Source: Pisolithus tinctorius
Lineage: Eukaryota > Basidiomycota > Agaricomycetes > Boletales > Pisolithaceae
Assembly (NCBI GenBank): GCA_024663395.1
Contig: JANFAH010000012.1
Span: 1-64,000, forward strand
DNA length: 64,000 nt
Direction: 5' to 3'
Below are positions 37,245 through 46,232 of the stretch, in pieces; the stretch's first letter is position 1, and the number at the start of each line of letters is the position of its first letter. The notes beneath the pieces are model-generated. The model was given only the letters and a program-made list of their open reading frames with translations, made no database searches and was not told where the DNA came from. The position numbers and the translations under genes were made by a program.

Positions 37245-37978
37245 TGTGGGGAGCAGGTATCTGCTACCTGGTATGGGGTTGTGGGCTCCAGCCTAGGGAT
37301 AGGTGATCTGAGGGGGTGAGTTCAACACAAGGGGAGTTGATCTAGCTGTAGGAGGATGGTAGGGAGTGAATGTGACTGAGTCACACAAGTCAATCAACCT
37401 GTAAATGAAAAGTGCAATTGATTAAGGGGGAGACTAGCCTTGAGCTTGCCTAGAAAGTGTTGCAAATATGCCTGCTACTCAGCACTGGGCAGGGGAAAGG
37501 GAAGGGGTCAAGTCAATGTCATTACTTCTGCTCTCTCTCTCTGTCTCTAACTTGAGGGCTTCAAAATTGCTATTTTTCCTGTTGATGATTACAGGTATAT
37601 GAGGTGCTACATGTAGAGTATGTAACTACAAAGTAAGTGACATCAAAAGTCAAAAGAGTGACAGGAAATGATGGAAATTAGCTGAGATCAATGTGATGAT
37701 GGCCATGAGGCCAGTACAGTGTCAGCAATCAAAAGAGTGGCTAATGTAAAGGAAGTGAAGGTGGTCTGAAGGGAAGTGAACAAGAAGACAATGAAAGCAA
37801 CAAGAAAACACTTACATAACTGACAGCATGAACCTGAAGAGCAGAAGCAAGCAAGCACAGGTGGCCAGAAACCTGTTGCAAGTGTTGGACCTTCATTGCA
37901 ATAGCCAAGGGGAGTGTCTAGAGGTCATGCAATGGCAGGGGAAGTGAGTCAACTGAAAAGGATGGAGTATTGGGTGAC
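37245..37978. other. CpG-depleted flank left of the gypsy insertion
   Basis: No gene. With the short segment right of the gypsy element (46075-46232) it probably makes up part of the copia 3' LTR, split by the gypsy insertion. The last five bases, GTGAC at 37974-37978, are the left target-site duplication of that insertion. Confidence 0.5.
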
Positions 37979-38692
37979 TGTCAAGTCCGGGCCTACTCTG
38001 ACCAACTCCAACACTATACAAGGTCTAGAGAAGGGTTTGGAAGCAAGTCCGACACAGAAGAACAGAACTCCGACTAGTGGAGTGTCGGCAGAGACGAAGT
38101 CCACTGAAGCAAAGGTGGAACGGAGTGAGGGCACCGGGTTTAGCTCGTGTGCTACCCCCTTGCACGATCTCAGCCCTCATATTTCAGAGGGAGAGTACAG
38201 ACGGAGAGTCGGAGATAACTCTGACAGACAGAAGATGGAATCAGAGGGAGTAGGAACTAAGTTGATATTCGTACTGAAGAACAGCGGAGTACAGTACATG
38301 CTTTTATACCACTACGGAGGTACAGTAGCTGGAATCGGAACTGACATATGGAGACTCATAAATTTTCAAGTAAAATTTCCTGGACGACAAATGAAGGGTA
38401 GACGGAGGACATACGAATGGGTAACACAGAACATCTAGAAAAGGAAATAGTCCAGACACTGGACCATGCAGTGAGCGTGCTGCGGAGTACCTGACTGCGA
38501 AGGTAGTCACATGACCCCTCAGAGAATGGACCGCTCGGTCCGGTAGGAGAGAAACACAAGTCCGACAACAGTCAGAGTGGAGATGGTTCATAGACGATAG
38601 AAGGTGGGTGGAGTTGGTGCGGAGTGAGCAAATGACCAGCGGAGAAGGTTGCGGAGTGAGTAAAGACCTATGACGAACACACGGTTATGACA
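37979..38692 (-). repeat. Gypsy 3' LTR
   Basis: 714 bp, TGTCA...TGACA ends. It differs from its partner at roughly forty positions by eye, all transitions and mostly at CG/TG/CA sites. Confidence 0.92.
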
Positions 38693-38706
38693 GTGCCCCC
38701 CCCTTA
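38693..38706 (-). other. Polypurine tract of the gypsy element
   Basis: On the element's coding strand the sequence reads AAGGGGGGGGCAC directly before the 3' LTR. This is the usual place for the plus-strand primer of reverse transcription. Confidence 0.7.
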
Positions 38707-38885
38707 GGGCCTGAACCCCTGAAGGCTGTATGTACGGAACGAGATCAACACGAGTTGATCATTTGAAATTACTTTGATGCCTCGAGGATAATGGCTTTAG
38801 CTGCAGCGGAGCTCCATCGGAGTTCGAAGTACCGCTTAAAAACACGTGTTAGGGTACTGAACCTTCATCCTTTCTTCCCATCATC

Positions 38886-40112
38886 ATGCCTTCCCAGCGC
38901 CAGAGCAACACCCCCCAGCCAACCCCCGGCCACGTCCGCGACTACTCTCAAGTCACGGATGAAGAACTGGTCGTCCTCACTGACGACTCCACTGACACCG
39001 AGCGGGAGAAGTCCGCGGAGAAGGCGTGCTGACGAGAGGAGACCGAGCGGAGAGAGAGAGAATGCGAAGCAGAGCACAAGGCCAAGCGTGAGGAGGCCAA
39101 GAGGTGGAAGGCGGAGGAGGAGAGGTTGGAGGCGGAGTGGAGGAAGAGAGTGGAGGAGGAAGAGGAGGCTCGAAGGAAGAAGGCAGCAGAGGAGGAGGCA
39201 GAAAGGCAGAGGCAAAGGGCCTCTGAAGAGAGGGCTCAGGCCAGGCAGGACGAGGCCACACAAAGGTGAGTGGTGGAGTGCTGTGAGTCAGGTGGAGCTG
39301 ACTCGCAGCCTTATTTTCTTAGATTATGCAGCACAGTGTATGATGTCAACACTGCCCAGAGGGTCCCTGGGACCTCTGTGGTGGTTACCATGACCAGGCG
39401 GCCCCCCTGTACTTGCTGTGTAGCGAGCTTGACAGCGGGACAATGCGAGCCAGGGCAAGGCAAGACCAGGGCTTGCCTGCCCTGTCACAAGAAAAAGAAG
39501 GTATGTAGCTGGACGAGGGAGGATGTGGTGGCAGGGCCATCGCGGAAAAGAGCGGGAACAGGGAGCTCACGTGGGGAGAAGAAGAAGAGACCACGAGGGA
39601 AGGGGAAGGAGAGAGCGACGGAGATGGAAGAGGCAGATGACGAGCGGGAGGCAGGCGGAGAAGAAGACAAGCCTGCGACACTGCTTGAGGGTCCCTCAGG
39701 GGTGGGAGTACACATGCGGTGGGTGGAGTGGGAGAGGGAGCGGCAGCTGCAGGCCATGGAGAAGCAGGCTGAAGCGCATGAGACCGCTGTGCTGGCCTTT
39801 GAGAGGATGGCAGAGGCAGCGGAGCGGATGGTGGTGGCCGCAGAGCAGACAGCCGACGAGTGGGCGCTGTACCGTGCCTGGGCAGAGTGGGTGGAGATGA
39901 GGAGAAGGGAGGATGCACGAGAGGCCAGGATGGCTGAGCTCAAGCGCACAGGTGGAGGATGGAAGAGGCCTCAGTCGGAGGTGGCGGAGGACAAGAACGA
40001 GGAAGTGGATGAAGGTGCAGAGGGGGATAACGAGGAAGAGGAAGAAGTTGGAGGAGAGAAGGAAGGCGGAGAAGAACAGGAGGGTGGCGGAGGACAAGTG
40101 ATGGAAGAGTAG
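38886..40112 (+). CDS. Antisense accessory ORF in gypsy element, Zn-cluster-like, with a nonsense codon
   Basis: Lies inside the gypsy element, opposite to gag-pol and tail-to-tail with pol. Two exons (38886-39265 and 39323-40112, GTGAGT donor, TTAG acceptor) join in frame to 389 codons. The middle is a very basic/acidic coiled-coil-like tract (Glu, Arg, Lys, Ala). The second exon holds CTCC, then a Cys ten residues later, then ACLPCHKKKKVC: spacing C-x2-C-x8-C-x10-C-x2-C-x6-C, like a fungal Zn(II)2Cys6 cluster. The C-terminus is acidic. An in-frame TGA at 39030-39032 interrupts exon 1; it directly precedes CGA and could be CpG decay. Similar ORFs occur in Agaricomycete gypsy elements as far as I recall. 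The function is unknown. Confidence 0.6.
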
Positions 40113-40117
40113 TGTAG

Positions 40118-40151
40118 TTTTTTTTTTTTTTTTTTTGTTTTTTTTTTTTTT
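40118..40151. repeat. Poly-T tract between the antisense ORF and pol
   Basis: Thirty-four bases of T with one G at about 40137, directly after the antisense ORF stop and before the pol stop on the other strand. Runs like this are prone to length errors. Confidence 0.9.
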
Positions 40152-40311
40152 GTCTTTAGTCTGTATATGTTGTACTACTATGAGATAGACTTGTGACTTT
40201 GTTTGTGACTCTGAGAAGTGAAACGGATAAGCGGAGAAAATTCTAAAGTACTTAAGGTAGTTCGGTAAGAGGCAGAGTTGGCCCGCAGAGGAGGTTTATG
40301 TAGGCAGAGTA

Positions 40312-43300
40312 TTATGGTGGAGGTTGGTACGGGCCAGGTTTGTGTGGATAGTGTTCATGGAAAGCGGACACTATGTCGGAAGCGTGATCTAGCTCAGTTG
40401 CAAGCAACCAAGAGGTTTCTTCGTCGGTGTTCTCGTAGCCAGCCCAGCAGACTAGGTACAAGAGTTGACAGTGGCGGCAATGGCAGTCCACCTTAGAGTC
40501 GAGTATCTCTGATACTTTGTACTCAAGGCCACCGTCGACATCCACTGGCAGAGGCGGAGGTTGTTGTCGGTTTGGGAAAGGGTTAGCCGCTGTGGCTTCC
40601 AGTTGTGAGACATGGAAGACCGGATGTACCGAGCGCATAGAGTCAGGGAGCTTAAGGGTGACAGAATGCGTACCTGGCCTGGCCAGGATGGTGAATGGAC
40701 CTAAGTACTTTTCAGAGAGTTTTTCCAAAGGACGAGTGGAGCGGAAGTACTTGGCTTTGATGTAGGCCTGTTCTCCAACCTTGAACTCAGGCAGAGGTAT
40801 GCGTTTAGCATCTGCTGGACCCTGGTAGCGCTGTTGAGTGGCAGACATTTCGGAGCGGAGGAAGTCATGAAGGGTGGAGAGCTCGACGACATAATCGTGA
40901 GCCCTCAGAGAGGTGAAGTCTTGGTCAGGGACCACAGACAAGTTTGGATGGTATCCCTTGTTAGCAAAGAAGGGAGAAACTCCAGTAGTCGCACTTGGTG
41001 CATTGTTGAAAGCAAACTCCGCTAGAGGTAACAGCTCAGCCCAGTTGTCTTGTTGGTAGTTACAGTAGACACGAAGGTACTGTTCGAGGGTCTGGTTTGT
41101 CCGTTCAGTCTGGCCATCACCTTCTGGGTGGTAACCCGAAGTGAAGTGAAGACGCATATCAAGGGCCTTTCCTAAAGAGCGGAAGAAGTGTGAGACGAAC
41201 TCAGGACCTCTGTCAGAGGTGACATTAGCTGGTACTCCGTGTTTGGAGAAGACATGGGTAAGGAAGAGCTTAGCGAGTTCGGCAGAGGTGACAGAGTCGT
41301 GGGTGGGGATGAACACTGCTTGCTTTGAGAGGCAGTCCACTACCACAAGTATGGCGGAGTAGCCATTGGAGTTGGGGAGGTGTTCGATGAAGTCCATGGA
41401 GATGGAGTTCCAAGGTCTCTCTGGGACGGGGAGTTGCTTCAGTAGACCATAAGGGCGGTGGCACGGAGTTTTGCTCCGTCCACAGGTGGTACAAGACCTG
41501 ACGTATTCTTTCACGTTGGAGCAGAGGTTGGGCCACACGTAGTCCCTGTGGACGAGTTCTAGGGTGTGGTTTTGCCCGAAATGGCCTGCTAGAGGATGGT
41601 CATGCTTAAACCAAAGCACTTGAAGGTGGAGGTCATCAATGTCAGGGACAAAGATATGACCATCAAGGCGAAGTAGACCGTTGGAGTCCAGGGACCACTG
41701 AGGCTTAGTCAGAGTTGGGAGATGGCTGGCGGAGACAGGGTCGGAGGGTAGGGCGGAGATGATGTCGGAGTGCAAGCACTCAACATCGAAGACCATGGTG
41801 GTGCGGAGTACAGGTGCCATGAGGGTGGTGGTACGGAGGGACAACGCAAGTTGCTCCTGTGTAAACATAGGGTGGAGATTGTGAGGATTTACCTGCATGT
41901 AGTCCCTATCCCCCCCTTTTGGGTAGACATCCCAACGTCGCGTAAGTGCGTCAGGTTTGGCTCCTAGGCAGCCAGGGCAGAAGTGGATGGAAAGGTTGAA
42001 TTGAGAAAGGTACTCTGACCAGTGGGCCTGTCGATGAGTGAGAACCTTAGAGGTGGAAAAATACTCAAGGTTTTTGTGGTCTGTCACTATGTCGACAGGT
42101 AAGGTGGAGCCTTCTAAGTAATGCTGCCAATGGCAGAAGGCCTTGAAGATAGCCAACAGCTCCTTGTCGTGGGTATCATAGTTGAGTTCTGGCACAGTCA
42201 TGGTGCGAGAGTAGAAAGCGACTGGGCAGAGTTCACCATCGGAGCAGGTGATCGACAAAATGCCAGCAATGGCATAGTCGGAGGCGTCGGTTTCAACTGT
42301 AAGCAGAGTGTCAGGAACCCAATGAGTGAGAATAGGAGCGGAGCTGAAGGCATCCTTCAGGTGGAGGAAAGTGGATCGGCACTCCTCAGAAAAGTTCCAA
42401 GGAGCACCCTTTCGCGTGAGGCGAGTGAGTGGAACAACGATGTCGGAGTAGTTATTAATGAATCGTCTGTAGAAATTTGCGAATCCAAGGAAAGACTGGA
42501 TGTCTCGCACCTTCCATGGCTCAGGCCAGTCGCAGACTGCCTGAACCTTCTCAGCAGACATGGTGAGACTGGAGGGAGAAAGAACATAACTGAGGTACTT
42601 GACAGAGTCAGAGTGAAACTCGCACTTCTCCGGCTTGGCATAAAGGCCATGCTTTCGAAGGCAGCAGAGTACCTCTTTTATGTGTTCACGATGCGACTCC
42701 ATGTCCTGCGAATAGATTAGGATGTCATCGAGGTATACCACGATGCAGACATCGAGCATGTCTGCAAAGATGCTATTGACGAATCGCTGGAAAGCCGCAG
42801 GCGCGTTAGTCAGACCGAATGGCATTACCCGCCACTTGTAAGAACCATAACGAGTGCAGAAAGCCATTTTCCATTCATCTCCATCTGCTATGCGGACTAG
42901 ATGATAGGCATGGCGGAGATCGATCTTGGTGTAGACTTTAGTGTGGCTTGGAGAGTCAAGTAGGTCAGAGATGAGCGGCAGCGGATAGCGATCTTTTTTC
43001 GTGATTTTGTTGAGTCCTTGGTAGTCTATGCAGAGGTGGAGTGAACTGTCCTTCTTCTTTATGAAGAGGACAGGGGCACCGTGAGCGGAGGTGGACTGTT
43101 TGATGAAACCGTAGCCAAGATGCTCATCAATGAAGGTGCAGAGAGCTTCAAGCTCTGGTGGAGAAAGAGAGTAGATTGTACCAACGGGTGGAGAGGCTCC
43201 TTCCTCGAGGTCGATCTTGAGATCGAACGAGTGGTGTGGCGGAAGTTCTGTGGCCTTGTCTTTGCTAAAGATGTCAGCGAACTCATGATACTCAGGAGGA

Positions 43301-43950
43301 ACTGAGGAGAGGTCAGGAGGCAGAGAGGAAGCGGAGGATGCACGAAGCTTCACATCATCAGTGGAGAGCTGTAAGCGGAACTGTCTAGAGCCAGGGAGAG
43401 CACAGGCTCTGACATACGCAGCAGCATTGATGAGTGAGATGAGTGGAGCAGAGCGCAGTGAGTCTGTCGGAGGTGCAGTTGGAGCTGCAAATGGAGCGGA
43501 GGGTGTCGGATCCAGAGCGGAGGTCGCAGCGGAAGGTGACGAAGGTGCCTGGGGTGTTGGCATTCCCTGTAACGATGGTTTGAACGATATACTGCCCAGT
43601 ACCCAGTCAATCGACGGATTGAAGCGGGTGAGCCAGTTGTGTCCTAATACCAGCGAACATGAAGAATCCAACGGAGTAACATAAAATGAAACAGAGTTGA
43701 CATCGCTGGAAGGAAAGTGGAGGGAAAGATCTACTTCTTGGGAAATGACAGCATTTGTACTACCATCAAACAAGCGGAGCAGAACTGGCGGAGAAATGGA
43801 GGAAACAGGAATGGCATATTTTTTGATTATAGATGGGTCTACAAAACAATGAGAGGAACCAGAATCGATCAACGCAGAAAAAGTATCAACAGAATAATCC
43901 GGAAGAGTTACAGACGGAAGTAAAGAATTGGGACTGGAAAGAGCGGACAC
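40312..43950 (-). CDS. pol: Gypsy pol polyprotein (PR-RT-RNaseH-INT-chromodomain)
   Basis: An uninterrupted frame of 1,212 codons from 43950; the frame is open upstream to the gag stop. Domains in order: aspartic protease with DSG at residues 29-31; reverse transcriptase with MPFGLTNAP and YLDD at 406-409; RNase H (around VETDASDYAIAGILS); integrase with an HHCC zinc finger (HDHPLAGHFGQNHT, then CTTCGRSK); a DDE core (SMDFIEHLP, TSDRGPEF, GQTERTN); and a C-terminal chromodomain with YLVCWAGYENTDEETSW at about residues 1,145-1,195. The chromodomain places it in the chromovirus lineage of Ty3/gypsy, whose integrases target modified histones. All catalytic residues checked are present. Translation probably requires the -1 frameshift described separately, since 43950 itself is GTG. 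Confidence 0.95.
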   Translation of the reverse strand: MSALSSPNSLLPSVTLPDYSVDTFSALIDSGSSHCFVDPSIIKKYAIPVSSISPPVLLRLFDGSTNAVISQEVDLSLHFPSSDVNSVSFYVTPLDSSCSLVLGHNWLTRFNPSIDWVLGSISFKPSLQGMPTPQAPSSPSAATSALDPTPSAPFAAPTAPPTDSLRSAPLISLINAAAYVRACALPGSRQFRLQLSTDDVKLRASSASSLPPDLSSVPPEYHEFADIFSKDKATELPPHHSFDLKIDLEEGASPPVGTIYSLSPPELEALCTFIDEHLGYGFIKQSTSAHGAPVLFIKKKDSSLHLCIDYQGLNKITKKDRYPLPLISDLLDSPSHTKVYTKIDLRHAYHLVRIADGDEWKMAFCTRYGSYKWRVMPFGLTNAPAAFQRFVNSIFADMLDVCIVVYLDDILIYSQDMESHREHIKEVLCCLRKHGLYAKPEKCEFHSDSVKYLSYVLSPSSLTMSAEKVQAVCDWPEPWKVRDIQSFLGFANFYRRFINNYSDIVVPLTRLTRKGAPWNFSEECRSTFLHLKDAFSSAPILTHWVPDTLLTVETDASDYAIAGILSITCSDGELCPVAFYSRTMTVPELNYDTHDKELLAIFKAFCHWQHYLEGSTLPVDIVTDHKNLEYFSTSKVLTHRQAHWSEYLSQFNLSIHFCPGCLGAKPDALTRRWDVYPKGGDRDYMQVNPHNLHPMFTQEQLALSLRTTTLMAPVLRTTMVFDVECLHSDIISALPSDPVSASHLPTLTKPQWSLDSNGLLRLDGHIFVPDIDDLHLQVLWFKHDHPLAGHFGQNHTLELVHRDYVWPNLCSNVKEYVRSCTTCGRSKTPCHRPYGLLKQLPVPERPWNSISMDFIEHLPNSNGYSAILVVVDCLSKQAVFIPTHDSVTSAELAKLFLTHVFSKHGVPANVTSDRGPEFVSHFFRSLGKALDMRLHFTSGYHPEGDGQTERTNQTLEQYLRVYCNYQQDNWAELLPLAEFAFNNAPSATTGVSPFFANKGYHPNLSVVPDQDFTSLRAHDYVVELSTLHDFLRSEMSATQQRYQGPADAKRIPLPEFKVGEQAYIKAKYFRSTRPLEKLSEKYLGPFTILARPGTHSVTLKLPDSMRSVHPVFHVSQLEATAANPFPNRQQPPPLPVDVDGGLEYKVSEILDSKVDCHCRHCQLLYLVCWAGYENTDEETSWLLATELDHASDIVSAFHEHYPHKPGPYQPPP

Positions 43951-43988
43951 GTTGAGTCGGATGTCCGGTTGTGCACAGTTGGTATCAA

Positions 43989-44037
43989 CGCTCCCTCCAG
44001 GCTGTGTGAGCTCCCTGGAGGAGCGGACTAATTTTTT
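43989..44037 (-). promoter_or_regulatory. -1 ribosomal frameshift signal between gag and pol
   Basis: On the coding strand the gag frame ends CCA AAA AAT TAG. The heptamer A AAA AAT (44037-44031) fits X XXY YYZ, and the stop follows at once. The -1 frame is open from here into pol. Five bases later, CGCTCC-TCCAGG (44025-44014) pairs with CCTGGA-G-GGAGCG (44001-43989): 12 base pairs with one bulged G and a 12-base loop. Slippery site, short spacer and stable stem are the standard parts of a -1 signal. Confidence 0.8.
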
Positions 44038-45299
44038 GGCTCTGCCTTCTCCTCAGTCGGAGCAGGCGGAGTTCCAGCCATAGCTGCATGGGCTTTGGCT
44101 GTGCGAGAGGTGGACTTGGGACAGTCCTTGGCAGAGTGGCCAGCCTCACCACAGCAGAGGCAGAGGTTGTTCTTCATCCTGCGCTGTCGTTCAGCGGAGG
44201 TGAGCTTGCCATCCTTGCCCAGAAGATGGGCAATATCGGACTTGGGTGGATCTTTCTGTTTGCCCTTGCCCTTGGCATCGGACTTTGGAGCAGAGGACAA
44301 GGAGGATGATGATTTAGCTTTATTGTTGGAGTTGGAAGACTGCAATTTGTCAGAGGCAGACTTGGTGGTGTGCGAGATCTCTGCTTTGCGCTCCCAGTAG
44401 TGCACATCGATGGTCTGAGCGAGTTCGTGGAGTTGCACAAGGGTAGAAGGTTTTCCGATGCGAGCGATCTTGTCCTTGATGCAGTCTGGAAGTCCGCTAT
44501 AGAAGCGGTGGCGGAGTGCACCAACACCGTAGTCCTTGACCTGTGAAGCCCAGCGATTGAACTCCACGACGTATTTGGTAATTTGAGAACCATCCTTCAT
44601 GGTGAGGTTCTCGAGTTGTTGGACGGCATCTGCTATGGCATCATGTGGACCAAAATTAGTTGTGAGCTCTTGTAAGAACTCATGGTAGTCATCCATCCAG
44701 AGCGGGCAGTCATAGTTGTCGGGGTTTAGTAGGTCTGGCTCGAACCAAGCCAGGGCCATACCCTTAAGATAAGATTGAGCGAAGGTAACCTTTGCTCTGT
44801 CAGAGCGGAATGCGCGAGGGCGGTCTTGGAAGTTCAACTTGCACTGAACGAGGAACTCGTGGAGTTTTTTAGGGTCAGAGCCGTCGAAGGTGTCAGGCTC
44901 ATGGACCTTGGTTTTCGGAGCAGAGTCCCCAGTGCATGAACTAGACCGCGCAAGTGCATGGACAGCTCTAGCAAGAGCTACGAGGGGATCCTCCGGCGGC
45001 TCAGCTGGGTCTTCGGGGACATCCCCGTCACTGCTGCCCCCGCCATCGGGATCACCATCAGGATAATCAGGGTCGGGGTTGGGTCCATCATCTCGGTTAT
45101 GAGGAGGTGGAGTATGGAAGGCTGATGGGTGGAGGTCAGAGCAACCAGCTTGTGAAGCGCTTTTGCCTTCAGCGCGAGAGCGGCGTTGAGTGGAGAAGGA
45201 CTGGAATTGTTCAATGACAGAAGGGAGTCGACGCGGATTAGCCAGCACTACAGTGAGGTTCTCAGCAACCTCTCTCTGGGATTGAGCTTGAGTTCTCAT
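44028..45299 (-). CDS. gag: Gypsy gag
   Basis: 423 residues, uninterrupted. The N-terminal third is low-complexity and acidic. A retrotransposon gag domain follows, with FAQSYLKGMALAWFEPDLLN and FNRWASQVKDYG. Near the C-terminus is a zinc knuckle, CLCCGEAGHSAKDC (C-x2-C-x4-H-x4-C), which binds the RNA genome. It ends in AAAAAAT-TAG, where a -1 shift leads into pol. Gag forms the virus-like particle. Confidence 0.93.
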   Translation of the reverse strand: MRTQAQSQREVAENLTVVLANPRRLPSVIEQFQSFSTQRRSRAEGKSASQAGCSDLHPSAFHTPPPHNRDDGPNPDPDYPDGDPDGGGSSDGDVPEDPAEPPEDPLVALARAVHALARSSSCTGDSAPKTKVHEPDTFDGSDPKKLHEFLVQCKLNFQDRPRAFRSDRAKVTFAQSYLKGMALAWFEPDLLNPDNYDCPLWMDDYHEFLQELTTNFGPHDAIADAVQQLENLTMKDGSQITKYVVEFNRWASQVKDYGVGALRHRFYSGLPDCIKDKIARIGKPSTLVQLHELAQTIDVHYWERKAEISHTTKSASDKLQSSNSNNKAKSSSSLSSAPKSDAKGKGKQKDPPKSDIAHLLGKDGKLTSAERQRRMKNNLCLCCGEAGHSAKDCPKSTSRTAKAHAAMAGTPPAPTEEKAEPKN

Positions 45300-45334
45300 A
45301 ATGGCATAAGTTTTCTGGAAGACAGAAAAGGAGA

Positions 45335-45354
45335 TCGTACAAGTGCAAGTACGA
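45335..45354. other. Hairpin next to the gypsy 5' LTR (primer-binding region)
   Basis: TCGTAC and GTACGA flank an 8-base loop, starting six bases inside the 5' LTR. This is where a primer-binding site is expected, but I cannot match it to a common tRNA 3' end. Confidence 0.4.
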
Positions 45355-45360
45355 ATATAC

Positions 45361-46074
45361 TGTCAAGTCCGGGCCTACTCCGACCAACTCCGACGCTATA
45401 CAAGGTCTAGAGAAGGGTTCAGAAGCAAGTCTGACACAGAAGAACAGAACTCCGACTAGTGGAGTGTCGGCAGAGATGAAGTCCGCCGAAGCAAAGGTGG
45501 AATGGAGTGAGGGCATCGGGTTTAGCTCGTGCGCTACCCCCTTGCACGATCTCAGCCCTCATATTTCAGAGGGAGAGTACAGACGGAGAGTCGGAGATAA
45601 CTCTGACAGACAGAAGACAGAATCAGAGGGAGTAGGAACTAAGTTGATATTCGTACTGAAGAACAGTGGAGTACAGTACATGCTTTTATACCGCTACGGA
45701 GGTACAGTAGCCAGAATCGGAACTGACATACAGAGACTCATAAATTTTCAAGTAAAATTTCCTGGACGACGAATGAAGGGTAGACGGAGGACATATGAAC
45801 AGGTAACACAGAACATCTAGAAAAGGAAATAGTCCAGATGCTGGACCATGCAGTGAGCACGCTGCGGAGTACCTGACTGCGAAGGTAGTCACATGACCCC
45901 TCAGAGAATGGACTGCTCGGTCCGGTAGGAGAGAAACACAAGTCCGACAACAGTCAGAGCGGAGATGGTTCGTAGATGATAGAAGGTGGGCAGAGTTGGT
46001 GCGGAGTGAGCGAATGACCAGTGGAGAAGGTTGCGGAGTGAGTAAAGACCTATGACAAATGCACAGTTATGACA
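45361..46074 (-). repeat. Gypsy 5' LTR
   Basis: 714 bp with TGTCA/TGACA ends, same length as its partner. The right target duplication GTGAC follows at 46075-46079. Confidence 0.92.
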
Positions 46075-46232
46075 GTGACCTGGAGTGCAGAGGGTGTCAA
46101 AGATGCTCAAGAGGGGTTGCATTTGTGTTGCATTTGTTGCAAAGCCTATAGCTACTTAGTAGACCTCCTATTGACACTATACACACACTCCTAGTGTAGG
46201 GAGATTGCTCTCTCCACAATGCATTCTTGACA

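Larger units (their letters stand above)
37979..46074 (-). mobile_element. Complete Ty3/gypsy chromodomain LTR retrotransposon
   Basis: An 8,096-bp element bounded by two 714-bp LTRs (37979-38692 and 45361-46074), each starting TGTCA and ending TGACA. It is flanked by the 5-bp duplication GTGAC at 37974-37978 and 46075-46079. Gag and pol are on the minus strand, so the right LTR is the 5' LTR. A purine tract (AA then eight G) abuts the left, 3' LTR at 38696-38705. Both gag and pol are open, which suggests recent activity. Unlike the surrounding DNA it retains many CpG sites. It also carries an antisense accessory ORF on the plus strand. Confidence 0.95.

Noticed and set aside
37949..38134. 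ORFs inside the gypsy LTRs (37914-38438, 45464-45820 and similar)
   Set aside because: They lie within LTR sequence and recur in every LTR copy; there is no protein-like conservation.
39485..40097. Minus-strand ORFs in the element's 3' region as a pol extension or envelope-like gene
   Set aside because: They are shadows of the plus-strand accessory ORF; their composition is the complement of its Glu/Arg-rich tract.
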